The notes below the pieces were generated by a model. The model made no database searches and was not told the origin of the DNA. It saw only the letters and a program-made list of their open reading frames with translations. The translations under genes were made by a program, and so were the position numbers. Positions 54,598 through 63,960 of a stretch of DNA of 64,000 bases are shown here, piece by piece. How positions within the stretch are numbered: position 1 is the stretch's first letter; each line of letters starts with the position of its first letter. The stretch comes from Staphylococcus simiae (GTDB lineage: Bacteria > Bacillota > Bacilli > Staphylococcales > Staphylococcaceae), in the NCBI RefSeq assembly GCF_017357005.1, contig NZ_CP071589.1, positions 2,356,001-2,420,000 on the forward strand. The letters are read 5' to 3'.

Positions 54598-55206
54598 TTA
54601 TTTTATTTCTTTAGCGACAAATATTTTACGTGTTTCCCAAACACCCGTTTTCTCATTGTAATTATCACATGTAATTAATGTTAGTTGATTTTTCTCACCT
54701 TTATGTTCATCCAATACTTTAACATCTGTTGGATCAACATCTCTAATACTTGTCATCTTATATTTACGCATTTCATTACCAACTTTAAAGTAAACTTTAC
54801 TACCTTTTTTAGCTGCTTTTAAATTTGTAAACTGATAGTGTGGACGATCAAGGAATGTATGTCCTGCAATAGAAATATTTTGATCACTAAGTGACTCGTC
54901 ACCCTCTGCAAAGCTTACACCACGATTTAATTGTTCAGGTGTTGCTGGTCCAGGATAAACTGGCTCTTTAATGTCTGCATCAGGCACTTCAATATAACCT
55001 GCAATTTGTGATTTATCTTTTGATATCTGTGGTTGCTCTTTTTTATTTTGTTCTTGTGATACCTTTTTATCATAGTTTTCAATTTTCTTGTCATTATCTT
55101 TATCATGTAAGTAATTATCAATATGTGGCTTAGCAAATAAATATACCGCTATCAAGATAAGTACAACGCCAACAATTGTAATTAATCGATTTGTCCATTT
55201 TTTCAT
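54598..55206 (-). CDS. srtA: Sortase A
   Basis: 202 residues. An N-terminal signal anchor (about 7-26) leads to the sortase barrel. The catalytic triad is visible: His in SIAGHTFLDRP, Cys in LTLITCDNYN, Arg in VWETRKIFVA. It cleaves LPXTG proteins and attaches them to lipid II cross-bridges. The sequence is of coagulase-negative type. It is monocistronic. The cross-bridge substrate it uses is what the FemABX gene nearby would modify. Confidence 0.95.
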   Translation of the reverse strand: MKKWTNRLITIVGVVLILIAVYLFAKPHIDNYLHDKDNDKKIENYDKKVSQEQNKKEQPQISKDKSQIAGYIEVPDADIKEPVYPGPATPEQLNRGVSFAEGDESLSDQNISIAGHTFLDRPHYQFTNLKAAKKGSKVYFKVGNEMRKYKMTSIRDVDPTDVKVLDEHKGEKNQLTLITCDNYNEKTGVWETRKIFVAKEIK

Positions 55207-55411
55207 AATATGGGTACTCCTTTTATATCTGTCGCTGTGAATTTATATATTTTAATCAGTATAGCACTAAATATGCAACTTATCATAATATTAATCTTCG
55301 CATTACATATTTTATTACACGCAATCTAACTATCTCTTTCTTCTTACATTGCGCATTTAATTATTTAGTAGTATAACTAGTTTAATTACATTAATAACTG
55401 GAGGTATTACC

Positions 55412-55903
55412 ATGATTCGACAAGCATGTAATGATGACTTACCATACATATTAAATATATATAATGATGCTATTATTAATACAACAGCTGTTTATACATA
55501 TGATGCACAAACACTTGAAGAACGTCAAACCTGGTTTAACAATAAAACACAGGCTAAAGAGCCTGTGTTCGTTTACCTACACAATAATCAAGTTGTCGGA
55601 TTTGCTACTTATGGTCCTTTTAGAAATTGGCCAGCATATCAATATACAGTTGAACATTCTATTTATGTCGATCCCACAGCTAAAGGTCAAGGTATTGCAA
55701 CTAAACTATTACAACACTTGATTCAATATGCTACTGATGCAGGTTATCGTATGATGATTGCAGGTATTGATGCATCGAATGAAGCAAGTATTAATTTGCA
55801 TCATAAATTCAACTTTAATTATGCAGGTACTTTATCACATGTTGGTTATAAATTTGATCGTTGGTTAGACTTAGCATTTTATCAATTAGATTTAGCCAAA
55901 TAA
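55412..55903 (+). CDS. GNAT acetyltransferase, phosphinothricin-acetyltransferase-like
   Basis: 163 residues. NDAIINTTAVYTYDAQTLEERQTWF is the N-terminal pattern of the Pat/Bar branch, followed by HSIYVDPTAKGQGIATKLLQHLIQYA (acetyl-CoA loop QGIGT-like) and GIDASNEASINLHHKF. It may acetylate an amino compound such as methionine sulfone or an antibiotic. GGAGG precedes the ATG. Confidence 0.85.
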   Translation: MIRQACNDDLPYILNIYNDAIINTTAVYTYDAQTLEERQTWFNNKTQAKEPVFVYLHNNQVVGFATYGPFRNWPAYQYTVEHSIYVDPTAKGQGIATKLLQHLIQYATDAGYRMMIAGIDASNEASINLHHKFNFNYAGTLSHVGYKFDRWLDLAFYQLDLAK

Positions 55904-55966
55904 CATCACGTTATCACACTTCAACAATCGTTATGATATATGTATTTACATATATTTGCGATGTTG

Positions 55967-56137
55967 CTACTCTTTATTGTCAATAACAAAACGAACATAA
56001 TAGTACATAAAGACAATAATCATACTTAAAGATAGTGATTTAAATAATAGATTGACCCATGTCCCCTCAGTTGTGCACCAATAAGTAATCGTTGTGTTAA
56101 TGATGAATGCTATAAAAATGATTGATAATTTTAGCAT
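55967..56137 (-). CDS. Small two-helix membrane protein
   Basis: 56 residues. It starts MLKLSIIFIAFIINTTITYW and has a second hydrophobic stretch SLSLSMIIVFMYYYVRFVI, ending in DNKE. AAAAGGGG lies 10 bases before the ATG, and codon use looks like that of its neighbours. It is convergent with the GNAT gene. Function unknown. Confidence 0.65.
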   Translation of the reverse strand: MLKLSIIFIAFIINTTITYWCTTEGTWVNLLFKSLSLSMIIVFMYYYVRFVIDNKE

Positions 56138-56289
56138 TTCATCAGCCCCTTTTAAATTATTTTAATTTTATAAGGGTAAATTTGCAATCGATAATTAATT
56201 TTATATGTCATTTTCATATATTTTTATATCTTTATACAATAATGCTCTGAATTTTAGCCATACATATCATCTTTCTATACTATAAAAAT

Positions 56290-56360
56290 GGTTCTCTCCC
56301 ATATTGGACTGATACATCATTATTCACTCTTTAATCATCAGCCCTAAAAATAGTGAATCT
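56290..56360. repeat. Intergenic repeat family B (copy 2)
   Basis: TTCTCTCCCATATTGGACTG, TATTCACT, then ATCATCAGCCCTAAAAATAG; the GGACTGAT/ATCAGCC arms pair. It lies between the sda operon terminator and the 56-residue gene. Confidence 0.7.
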
Positions 56361-56366
56361 AAAAAT

Positions 56367-56405
56367 ACGGGATTGTCACTGTTTTACGTTACGTGACAAT
56401 CCCGT
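56367..56405 (-). terminator. sda operon terminator
   Basis: ACGGGATTGTCAC pairs perfectly with GTGACAATCCCGT; followed by ATTTTTAG on the minus strand. Confidence 0.9.
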
Positions 56406-56432
56406 ATTTTACTACTATATCAATCATATAGC

Positions 56433-57332
56433 TTAATTATTTTTAACGAATTCTTCAGCATCACCAAAAATTTTACGTTTAATCGCTTCACCTGTTGGTG
56501 TACCGGCTAATCCACCAAGTCCTGTTTCACGTAATGAAGCTGGTAAATTTCTACCTACTCTATCCATTGCGCCAATCACTTCATCGACTGGTATTCTACT
56601 TTCAATACCTGCCAACGCTAAGTCAGCTGATATTAATGCATTTCCTGAACCAATCGCATTTCTCATCACGCAAGGTATTTCAACTAAACCTGCTACAGGA
56701 TCACAAACTAATCCTAATAAGTTACTGATTGCTAATGCCATTGCATGTCCAGATGCTTCTGGTGTACCTCCAAAAATTGATACAGCTGCCGCTGCTGCCA
56801 TTGCTGATGCTGAACCAACTTCTGCTTGGCAACCACCTGTAGCACCAGCAACACTCGCGTTATTTGCTACAACTCTACCAAATAATGATGCTGTAAATAA
56901 GAAATCAATCATTTGATCTTCTGTTAAGTTATGTGTTTTTTCTAATTTGAATAATGCACCAGGTATTGTTCCTGATGATCCTGCTGTTGGTGTTGCACAT
57001 ATAATTCCCATAGCTGCATTGACTTCGTTAGTCGCTACAGCACCTTTTACTGCCTCGATCATTTCATAACCAGATAAAGCATGATGCGTTTCATTATAGT
57101 CACGTAATTTAGCTGCATCGTGACCAGTATATCCTGTAACACTTTCAACACCATCACCTGTTGTCCCTTTTTCAACAGCATCACGCATAACTTCTAAGTT
57201 TTGATGCATTTGCTCACGTACTTCTTCACGCGATCTACCACTTAATTCCATCTCTTCTTGGATCATCATATCCGCAAATGAAATGTTATGCTCTACAGAG
57301 TAATCTATTGTCTCTCTGATTGAATCAAACAT
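56433..57332 (-). CDS. sdaAA: L-serine dehydratase, iron-sulfur dependent, alpha subunit
   Basis: 299 residues. Signatures are GIICATPTAGSSGTIPG, TGGCQAEVGSASAMAAAA, LVCDPVAGLVEIPCVMRNA; these Cys ligate the 4Fe-4S cluster that activates serine. With SdaAB it converts L-serine to pyruvate and ammonia. It is the last of three coupled genes, 13 bp after sdaAB. AAAGGGGG precedes the ATG. Confidence 0.93.
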   Translation of the reverse strand: MFDSIRETIDYSVEHNISFADMMIQEEMELSGRSREEVREQMHQNLEVMRDAVEKGTTGDGVESVTGYTGHDAAKLRDYNETHHALSGYEMIEAVKGAVATNEVNAAMGIICATPTAGSSGTIPGALFKLEKTHNLTEDQMIDFLFTASLFGRVVANNASVAGATGGCQAEVGSASAMAAAAAVSIFGGTPEASGHAMALAISNLLGLVCDPVAGLVEIPCVMRNAIGSGNALISADLALAGIESRIPVDEVIGAMDRVGRNLPASLRETGLGGLAGTPTGEAIKRKIFGDAEEFVKNN

Positions 57333-57345
57333 CTTTTTTCCCCCT

Positions 57346-58026
57346 TTAATTTATATAGGAAACGGTTAAGTTACTGTATTTGTCTTGTAATTGATCTAAT
57401 GTTGATTCTGAGATTGCTTTATTTAAAGGTAATACAACTAAACTGTTATCTTCACTTGTTTTAACTAATTCTTCTCTATAATCAATTTTAAGATCATTAA
57501 TGTGATTAATTAAGTGATTTGTTTGTGATTTAGTGATGGCACCATCAAACACTAAAATAGGCAAGCCATTATTTAAATCGACACTTAAACCATTGATATG
57601 GATACCTTTAATTTTGATTGTACCGCCACCAATAGAAATACCAATGACTTCAATATATCGTCCATCTTCACGCGTTGACTTTAAATAAGCACAGTTTGGA
57701 TGTTGACCAATACTGTCTCCTTCTTCTTCAATAATATCTATATCAATGCCATCATCTGCCGCAATGTCTAGTGCTGACTTAATTCGATTATCAAATGTTG
57801 AGTAACCCATAGCACCACCTACAATTGCTACATCAGTACCATGCCCTTGATGTGTTTTGGCAAATGACTCATAATAATGTATTTCTAATTTTTTAGGTAT
57901 GTCACCTAATATTTCACGTGCAGCATTACCTATCTTAACGGCTCCTGCTGTATGTGAACTTGAAGGTCCCATCATAACAGGACCGATAATATCGAACGCA
58001 CTTTGGTAATCATAACTTTTAGCCAA
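57346..58026 (-). CDS. sdaAB: L-serine dehydratase, beta subunit
   Basis: 226 residues. It begins SAFDIIGPVMMGPSSSHTAGAVKIGNAAR, the beta-subunit signature, and ends with an ACT-like regulatory half. It partners SdaAA. The start is a TTG at 58026 with GGGAG 9 bases upstream, two bases after the stop of the transporter gene, so translation is coupled. Confidence 0.92.
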   Translation of the reverse strand: MAKSYDYQSAFDIIGPVMMGPSSSHTAGAVKIGNAAREILGDIPKKLEIHYYESFAKTHQGHGTDVAIVGGAMGYSTFDNRIKSALDIAADDGIDIDIIEEEGDSIGQHPNCAYLKSTREDGRYIEVIGISIGGGTIKIKGIHINGLSVDLNNGLPILVFDGAITKSQTNHLINHINDLKIDYREELVKTSEDNSLVVLPLNKAISESTLDQLQDKYSNLTVSYIN

Positions 58027-58028
58027 AA

Positions 58029-59072
58029 TTAAACACTCCCTTTAACATGATTCTTTTTACTTGGTGTCTTAACGTTGATATTCATCAAGTTAAATTTATT
58101 TATCATTGTACCAATCATATATGCTAATAAAATACTAACAATAATGACGATAATTATAGTAATAATTGATCTTACTGCATCGTTAAATCCGAACAACACA
58201 ATCGCACCTGCTATAGGCGTTGCCATACCTTTGACACCTATAACTAAACCACTGAAAGTGACGATACACGCATTTACTACACCGACAATAGCGTTTGTAC
58301 CATAAAGTTGTAATGGATAACGCGCAATTAAATCAATTTGCGTTAATGGTTCAATTCCAACAGCAAATGCTTTGGAAGGTCCTCCTATGTGTAACTTGCG
58401 GAATAAGACAAAGTTTACGAATGAACTTCCCGTACAAGTTAAGGCACCTATTGCCATTGGAACACCTGTAAGTCCAAGTAAACTTGTCAGTACCATTGAA
58501 CTTAATGGTGTCATTCCCGTTACTGGTATAACGAGTCCTAAGATAACTGCCAATGCATATGGATTGTTGTCACCAACTGCTGTAACAGCACTACCAATTT
58601 GTTTCAACGTTGCCATCACACCAGGTGTAATAACTGAAGCAAGTAAGAAGGCAATTGCAGGTGCAAATAAAATAACTACAATTAAGTCCAATCCTTCTGG
58701 TACTTTCTTTTCAATCCATTTAATCACAAAAGCAACCGCGTATGCTGCAATGAATGCTGGTAATAATTTAAAATCATGTAATACTAGCCCAACGATGACA
58801 GCAAATACAGGTGCCACACCTAAATTGAGACAAGTCAAAATACCTACAGCAATACCACTTAAACTACCTGCTAAATCTCCAATATCTTGCAGGAATTTAA
58901 TATCAAATACGCCACCTATAGCGTAACTAAGAAATGCTTGTGGTAAAAATGTCGCACAAGCTGCACCGGATAATGCTTGAAGTCCTTGCTTGCCGTATGG
59001 TGCGTACTTTAAGAATAATGTCATGATGACCAATACCATGACTAAGGTTCCAACACCTAACAGAATATCCAT
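58029..59072 (-). CDS. PTS EIIC-like/PfoR membrane protein, probable serine-operon permease
   Basis: 347 residues with about ten membrane segments of the EIIC_2 type: LKYAPYGKQGLQALSGAACATFLPQAFLSYAIGG, VIPVTGMTPLSSMVLTSLLG, and GPSKAFAVGIEPLTQI. In staphylococci this gene was named pfoR by similarity to a clostridial protein. Its place in front of sdaAB and sdaAA suggests serine or a serine-yielding compound as substrate (inference). AGAGG supports the ATG at 59072. A cre site is upstream. Confidence 0.82.
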   Translation of the reverse strand: MDILLGVGTLVMVLVIMTLFLKYAPYGKQGLQALSGAACATFLPQAFLSYAIGGVFDIKFLQDIGDLAGSLSGIAVGILTCLNLGVAPVFAVIVGLVLHDFKLLPAFIAAYAVAFVIKWIEKKVPEGLDLIVVILFAPAIAFLLASVITPGVMATLKQIGSAVTAVGDNNPYALAVILGLVIPVTGMTPLSSMVLTSLLGLTGVPMAIGALTCTGSSFVNFVLFRKLHIGGPSKAFAVGIEPLTQIDLIARYPLQLYGTNAIVGVVNACIVTFSGLVIGVKGMATPIAGAIVLFGFNDAVRSIITIIIVIIVSILLAYMIGTMINKFNLMNINVKTPSKKNHVKGSV

Positions 59073-59134
59073 TTCCCAAAAACCTCTTTCCATCTATTAA
59101 TTTTCTTCTAGTCCATAAACATCGTACACTCTAA

Positions 59135-59148
59135 AGAAAACGTTTTCA
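59135..59148. promoter_or_regulatory. CcpA-binding cre site upstream of the sda operon
   Basis: AGAAAACGTTTTCA matches TGWNANCGNTNWCA at all but the first base, and its centre is palindromic. It lies 63 bp upstream of the permease start. Confidence 0.65.
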
Positions 59149-59594
59149 ACATTTAAATGTTATCAAATTAATTAATAGTGATAATTGTTTCATTTTTGTG
59201 AAAGTTTTTAAAAATCTTTTATTTGGTTTTGCACTTAAATTGTTAAATATTTATATAAATAACCTTTTACTCCAAAAAATAAATTATTTCTTTTTTGTGA
59301 TTAATCTCATCCATAAATGTATTGCACTACTTTTTAAACGACTGATTTATGAGTGGAAATTAATCATATTTTAAACGACTTATCTATTTTAACGCGTACA
59401 ATTTGTTTTTGTAACAATTTAGCCATATTTAAAAATAACTTATTACACTGATATTTGCAATTTTTTCTTATTTTGCAATATTTGGCATTACTTTTATAAC
59501 TTTTACACTTTGTAATGTCATCTTTACACTCAATTAACAACTGGTCGTTACACTAAAAGTAATTCATATTACAAATGATTCGGAGGCGTTACTT
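59149..59594. other. AT-rich divergent promoter region
   Basis: 446 bp between the sda operon and a plus-strand small gene. Several runs TTTTAAACGACT occur twice (near 59330 and 59370). I see no gene or RNA in it. Confidence 0.4.
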
Positions 59595-59798
59595 ATGCGT
59601 ATGCACCATTCATCTAAAATTGCAATTGGTATTTATTTAGCAACTATTTTCATTAGCTTTTCTGTCTATTTATCAATTATTTTAATCACAAGTATGTCCG
59701 GTCATGACGTTTCTCAAATCGTTCTAGATAGTAAACAACAACATCATACATCTATGCATCAAGATCATTTAAGTTTGCCTAAAATTTCTTTTGACTAA
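59595..59798 (+). CDS. Small membrane protein with His-rich tail
   Basis: 67 residues. One hydrophobic helix (IAIGIYLATIFISFSVYLSIILI) is followed by a hydrophilic tail with several His (SGHDV, QQHHTSMHQDH). CGGAGG is 8 bases before the ATG. I recognise no family; the His cluster could bind metal. Confidence 0.65.
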   Translation: MRMHHSSKIAIGIYLATIFISFSVYLSIILITSMSGHDVSQIVLDSKQQHHTSMHQDHLSLPKISFD

Positions 59799-60051
59799 CT
59801 GCTTTTGATGCCATGCCATATTCCGTTGTTATTTCATTATTCATCGTCAAGACATCGTCCTATCCACTATGGTGTCTTTCCATCTATGCATCTTTAAAAT
59901 TTGTGCAAAATGACTGACTTTCTCTCTCTAAATCATCCTTTTTTATATTTCTTTTCCTAACTAAAATAGATATGATATTACTAAAACGATTATTAATAAT
60001 TAATATGCACTAACAATAGTAAACATCATTAATAGATTTGAGGTGATATCT

Positions 60052-60975
60052 ATGTATAATCAATCATCATTACGTCTAAAAGGCATCATTTTAGCCATTA
60101 TTGGTGCTTGTTTGTGGGGATTAGGAGGCACTGTATCCGATTATTTATTTAAATATCAAAATATCAATATAGATTGGTATGTCACTGCAAGGTTAATGGT
60201 CAGTGGTGTGTTTTTATTGGCTATTGCTAAAATATTAAATCCTAAGCAATCAATATTCGTTGTCTTTCAACAACCTCGTATGTTATTTAAATTGCTAGTC
60301 TATAGTTTATTGGGAATGTTAATCGTACAATATGCCTATATGGCGTCTATCAATACTGGCAATGCAGCAATTGCTACTCTATTACAATACATTGCTCCTG
60401 TTTATATCATTATTTGGTTTGTCTTGAGAGGTCATGCTAAATTAACGTTGTTTGATATTTTAGCTGTCATCATGACTTTAGTTGGGACATTTTTATTATT
60501 AACTAATGGCTCATTATCTAATCTCGTCGTTAATCCTGCAAGTTTATTTTGGGGTATATTAGCTGGGGTTGCATTAGCATTTTATACCATTTATCCAACG
60601 GAATTGTTGAGTCGTTTTGGTTCAATTTTAATTGTTGGTTGGGCGATGCTTATTTCCGGGGTTATGATGAATTTAAGACATCCAATTTGGCAAGTTCATG
60701 TAGCACACTGGAACATTGCAACGATACTATTTCTATTATTTGGTATCTTAGGTGGAACGGCACTTGCTTTTTATTTGTTTATTGATAGCCTACAATATCT
60801 TTCTGCCAAAGAGACAACATTGTTTGGCACAATAGAACCTGTAGTTGCCATTATTGCTAGTAGCGTCTGGCTACATATTGCATTTAAGCCATTTCAAGTT
60901 ATTGGTATTGTTTTAATTATGGTTCTCATTTTATTACTATCTTTAAAAAGACAACCTAAACCAGATAGCGATTAA
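60052..60975 (+). CDS. EamA/DMT-family transporter
   Basis: 307 residues with ten membrane segments in two EamA repeats. LAIIGACLWGLGGTVSDYLF and LQYIAPVYIIIW open and close the first; GTALAFYLFIDSLQYLSAKETTLFGTIEPVVA is the diagnostic second. Such exporters often move amino acids or metabolites. GAGGTGAT fits the ATG at 60052; a GTG lies three codons upstream. Confidence 0.85.
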   Translation: MYNQSSLRLKGIILAIIGACLWGLGGTVSDYLFKYQNINIDWYVTARLMVSGVFLLAIAKILNPKQSIFVVFQQPRMLFKLLVYSLLGMLIVQYAYMASINTGNAAIATLLQYIAPVYIIIWFVLRGHAKLTLFDILAVIMTLVGTFLLLTNGSLSNLVVNPASLFWGILAGVALAFYTIYPTELLSRFGSILIVGWAMLISGVMMNLRHPIWQVHVAHWNIATILFLLFGILGGTALAFYLFIDSLQYLSAKETTLFGTIEPVVAIIASSVWLHIAFKPFQVIGIVLIMVLILLLSLKRQPKPDSD

Positions 60976-61057
60976 CTATCTAGGGTTAAGAATGCTAACT
61001 AACGGTAGTCAAAGCAATATTAATATCACTATTTTCTACTGCCCCAAACTAAATAAA

Positions 61058-61129
61058 ACTCTGATGAGGTCATAGTATACGTGAACAATACATTCACTTG
61101 TTATGACAGTATTCATCAGAGTTTTTTGT
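61058..61129 (+). terminator. Terminator of the EamA gene
   Basis: AACTCTGATGA pairs with TCATCAGAGTT across an inner hairpin, followed by TTTTT. Confidence 0.8.
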
Positions 61130-61137
61130 CATTATTG

Positions 61138-61208
61138 AGGTTTCCTCGAAATTGGACTGATACATAATTATTCACTTGTTAATTATCAGTTCTAAAAAAT
61201 AGAGCGCT
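61138..61208. repeat. Intergenic repeat family B (copy 3)
   Basis: TTTCCTCGAAATTGGACTGA, TATTCACTTG, then AATTATCAGTTCTAAAAAAT. It directly abuts the esterase stop codon. Confidence 0.65.
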
Positions 61209-61209
61209 A

Positions 61210-62181
61210 TTATTTATTTAAAATTGTCTTTAATTGGTAAATAAAACGTTGTCTTTCCGGAATGTTAAATACCGGATAAATGTGAAATTGGTAATGTCCA
61301 GGAATGAAATCATGGTCGATGCCTTTAGCGCTCAATAATTGAGATAAATTAACAGCATCAGGGAATAAAATTTCTTTAGTACCGGCTGTTAAAGTAATGC
61401 GACCTAAACCATCTACATCTCCATTTATAGGTGAAATACGATAATCTTCTAGCGCTGTATCGCCAGCCCATTGTCGTACTAAGTATTGTGTACCTTCAAC
61501 ACCAAGCATCGGATCTTTTTTCAAGTATTTAGGAATTTCTGGATGACGCATTGTTGCATCTAACACTGGTGAAATAAGAATGATGTGGCCAGGTTGTGGT
61601 AATTGCTGTTGTTTTAATAATTGAGCAAATGATAATGCAATTTGACCACCTGCTGAATCTCCCATCACTATTAATTGTTCAGGATTATCAACCTCTTTTA
61701 ACGCTTGTTGATAAAGGTTTGTTATTAATTCATTTGTTGCTTTGTAGTCGTGGTGAGGTATTTTAGGATAAATGGGCATGATTACTTTAGCTCTCAATAT
61801 TTGAGCCATTTCATCTACAAATTCAAAATGTTCAACTAATGGATCTTGGAACCATGCACCACCATGTAAATATAACACTGTTTGTTGTTGCTTATGATGT
61901 TGATCATTAAGTATATATACTGTAGAGCCAAACATTTTTTCTTTAGTAACTGGTGACGTAAAATGATAATCTGTACCTTTGTATTCACCTTTCGTTAATG
62001 GTGCCATATCAGCTAAAGCTTGTTGGGCTTTTTGCTGCGAAGCAAAAGTCTTTTTCATTCCAGCCAAACGAATTATTTGCTCTAGGACAAAACTTTTAAC
62101 ACTTCTTTTTTCTCGGATTTTAATATGTGCATATGCTGCAACTAAAAACGCTAAACTAAAGGCTGTTTTTTTTCTCTTCAT
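61210..62181 (-). CDS. Alpha/beta hydrolase of the HSL family, membrane-associated
   Basis: 323 residues. A short N-terminal hydrophobic stretch (about 6-18) could anchor it. Catalytic features are LYLHGGAWFQDP (oxyanion), VMGDSAGGQIA, acid in GTKEILFPDA, and His in HYQFHIYPVF. It is an esterase of unknown substrate. AAAAGGAG precedes the ATG. Confidence 0.85.
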   Translation of the reverse strand: MKRKKTAFSLAFLVAAYAHIKIREKRSVKSFVLEQIIRLAGMKKTFASQQKAQQALADMAPLTKGEYKGTDYHFTSPVTKEKMFGSTVYILNDQHHKQQQTVLYLHGGAWFQDPLVEHFEFVDEMAQILRAKVIMPIYPKIPHHDYKATNELITNLYQQALKEVDNPEQLIVMGDSAGGQIALSFAQLLKQQQLPQPGHIILISPVLDATMRHPEIPKYLKKDPMLGVEGTQYLVRQWAGDTALEDYRISPINGDVDGLGRITLTAGTKEILFPDAVNLSQLLSAKGIDHDFIPGHYQFHIYPVFNIPERQRFIYQLKTILNK

Positions 62182-62289
62182 AGCAATGGTCTCCTTTTGT
62201 CAATATCTTGTTTTATTCTACTTTATCATGTTAATTATTATTTATTCCAATGATTGTTGCTAGATTCAATTATATTTCTATGCAAAAAA

Positions 62290-62321
62290 GCTGACACGAC
62301 AATCAATTACGTCGTATCAGC
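62290..62321 (-). terminator. Terminator of the thioredoxin/thioesterase unit
   Basis: GCTGA-ACGAC pairs with GTCGT-TCAGC; minus-strand tail TTTTTT. Confidence 0.8.
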
Positions 62322-62340
62322 CTTTCCATTATATGTTTGT

Positions 62341-62673
62341 TTATTGTTCAGTCAAACTGTCATTCATTTGTTTTAAGTAGTGTTCAAATCGTTGCATATC
62401 AATAAAGCGTCCTTGACGATGCATTTCTTTGCCATCCATAAAAATCAAATCTACCGGTACAGTGAAAATATTAAGCTCCCCTGCAATGTCTTCAACATGA
62501 CTTTGATTGATGACACCTAAAGGTACATTAGGATAATTCGACATTAAATCTTGAATTTGAGGTAATACAGCATGACAGACACTACAATTATCGCGCATAA
62601 CATGTACAACAGTTAATGGATACTGTTGTATAAATACTTTAAATTCATCAACACTATTAAGTTGGTTAACCAT
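62341..62673 (-). CDS. Thioredoxin-family protein
   Basis: 110 residues with a redox CSVC active site in RDNCSVCHAVLPQ and the cis-proline in IFTVPVDLIF. The fold matches thioredoxin, with an atypical CxxC. It probably serves as a thiol oxidoreductase. AGAGG supports the ATG at 62673. It is 30 bp downstream of the thioesterase gene, probably co-transcribed. Confidence 0.82.
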   Translation of the reverse strand: MVNQLNSVDEFKVFIQQYPLTVVHVMRDNCSVCHAVLPQIQDLMSNYPNVPLGVINQSHVEDIAGELNIFTVPVDLIFMDGKEMHRQGRFIDMQRFEHYLKQMNDSLTEQ

Positions 62674-62703
62674 ACTGAACACCTCTTTATGTTATTATCC
62701 TGT

Positions 62704-63108
62704 TTACTTCAAAATATCTTGAAACACTTGTGGCATTTTCATAATTTTTTGACGTTCTAAATCAAGAAATCCACCTGTTTGATAGCCAATACAATGTACT
62801 GTTCCTTCAGAAACAATTTCAAATTTGAAAATCCATTTCATTTTACTAGCTTGAATTAAGTAACATCGACCTATCGGTTTATCATGAATCGTAATCGGCG
62901 TCTTATATTCCACTTCTGTCTTCATTAAAATTGGTGACATGTGTTGTGACATCATTTCTGAATAATTCATATGTTGATTAATGAAGACTGTTCTTAAATC
63001 TTCAAACCATCGAATATAGACGATATTACTTACAATTCCCATGGCATCAATATCATAGCCATTCACTTCAATATCTTTTTGTGCTACTAATTTTCCTTCT
63101 TCAGCCAT
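62704..63108 (-). CDS. 4HBT-type acyl-CoA thioesterase
   Basis: 134 residues, hotdog fold of the YbgC/4HBT type: D in DIDAMGIVSNIVYIRWFEDLR is the catalytic acid region (Y-D--G-V----Y--W-E--R). It hydrolyses acyl-CoA. Likely in one unit with the thioredoxin gene. A modest ribosome site (AAGGGG) precedes the ATG. Confidence 0.85.
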   Translation of the reverse strand: MAEEGKLVAQKDIEVNGYDIDAMGIVSNIVYIRWFEDLRTVFINQHMNYSEMMSQHMSPILMKTEVEYKTPITIHDKPIGRCYLIQASKMKWIFKFEIVSEGTVHCIGYQTGGFLDLERQKIMKMPQVFQDILK

Positions 63109-63201
63109 TGTGCTAATTCCCCTTATTTCTATTACAATTCGTTAATATATTTTTATTACTTTTCCGATTAAAATACAAGCAATTCAACCTACTTATGTCT
63201 A

Positions 63202-63960
63202 CTATTTCATTAATATACCAATATAAATAATGATAATCGGTAATGTTACAGTAAAATTGTTTATCATATGCACCATCATACTATCTCTAATGTTACCTCG
63301 TCGTTTATATGCTAAATAAAAGACAATTCCCATACAGAAATAAAGTGAAAATTCAAAAATTGTTCTAGGATTGTGGAACATAGCAAAAATTGCAGATGAT
63401 ACTATGAATGGTAACCAAAATATGCCTGGTTTAAATACTGCTTCTGTTAATATACCTCTATAAACTAATTCTTCTAGGTATGGTGTTATAACTGAAATAC
63501 ATAAGACAACCACAATAACAATACTAATATGTGGTAAATGTACCTGATCACCTAATATACTAGTATTTTCTGCTATCATTTCGCCATTTCTTGTGTTCTC
63601 TTGATGATTAAACGTTTTGATTAACAAAGAATTTAATATTGAAGAAATAAATGCTAAGAATACAAATCCAATATTAATTAATACGTCTTTACCTTTAAAT
63701 TTATGTTGGATTTTGCGATAACCTTTAATTCGGTAGTATTTGCGTAATAGCCAACATAGACCTATACCAGTAATCATAATTCCGATACTCACTAATATAT
63801 TAATAACATCATTATACTTATACGATACTGAAAGATAGATCATTGCAATCAATAATGGAATTTGAATGACTATTGCTAATAAAATCACAATGACTAATTG
63901 AAGTATTCTTTGCCACAATGATTTATCATATTTATTATCTTGTTGCTTATTAATCGTCAT
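63202..63960 (-). CDS. CPBP-family intramembrane glutamic protease
   Basis: 252 residues with about seven to eight membrane segments. Motif 1 is intact: PYLEELVYRGILTEAVF (EExxxR), motif 2 FAMFHNPR (FxxxH), and motif 3 MMVHMINNF (HxxxN). This is the Rce1/Abi/MroQ fold, which processes or exports peptides. It is not next to agr here, so I give no symbol. GAGGAG precedes the ATG. Confidence 0.88.
   Translation of the reverse strand: MTINKQQDNKYDKSLWQRILQLVIVILLAIVIQIPLLIAMIYLSVSYKYNDVINILVSIGIMITGIGLCWLLRKYYRIKGYRKIQHKFKGKDVLINIGFVFLAFISSILNSLLIKTFNHQENTRNGEMIAENTSILGDQVHLPHISIVIVVVLCISVITPYLEELVYRGILTEAVFKPGIFWLPFIVSSAIFAMFHNPRTIFEFSLYFCMGIVFYLAYKRRGNIRDSMMVHMINNFTVTLPIIIIYIGILMK

Noticed and set aside
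58075-58926. Plus-strand frames (76 and 184 residues) within the PfoR-like gene
   Set aside because: Antisense mirror of a membrane protein with no independent support.
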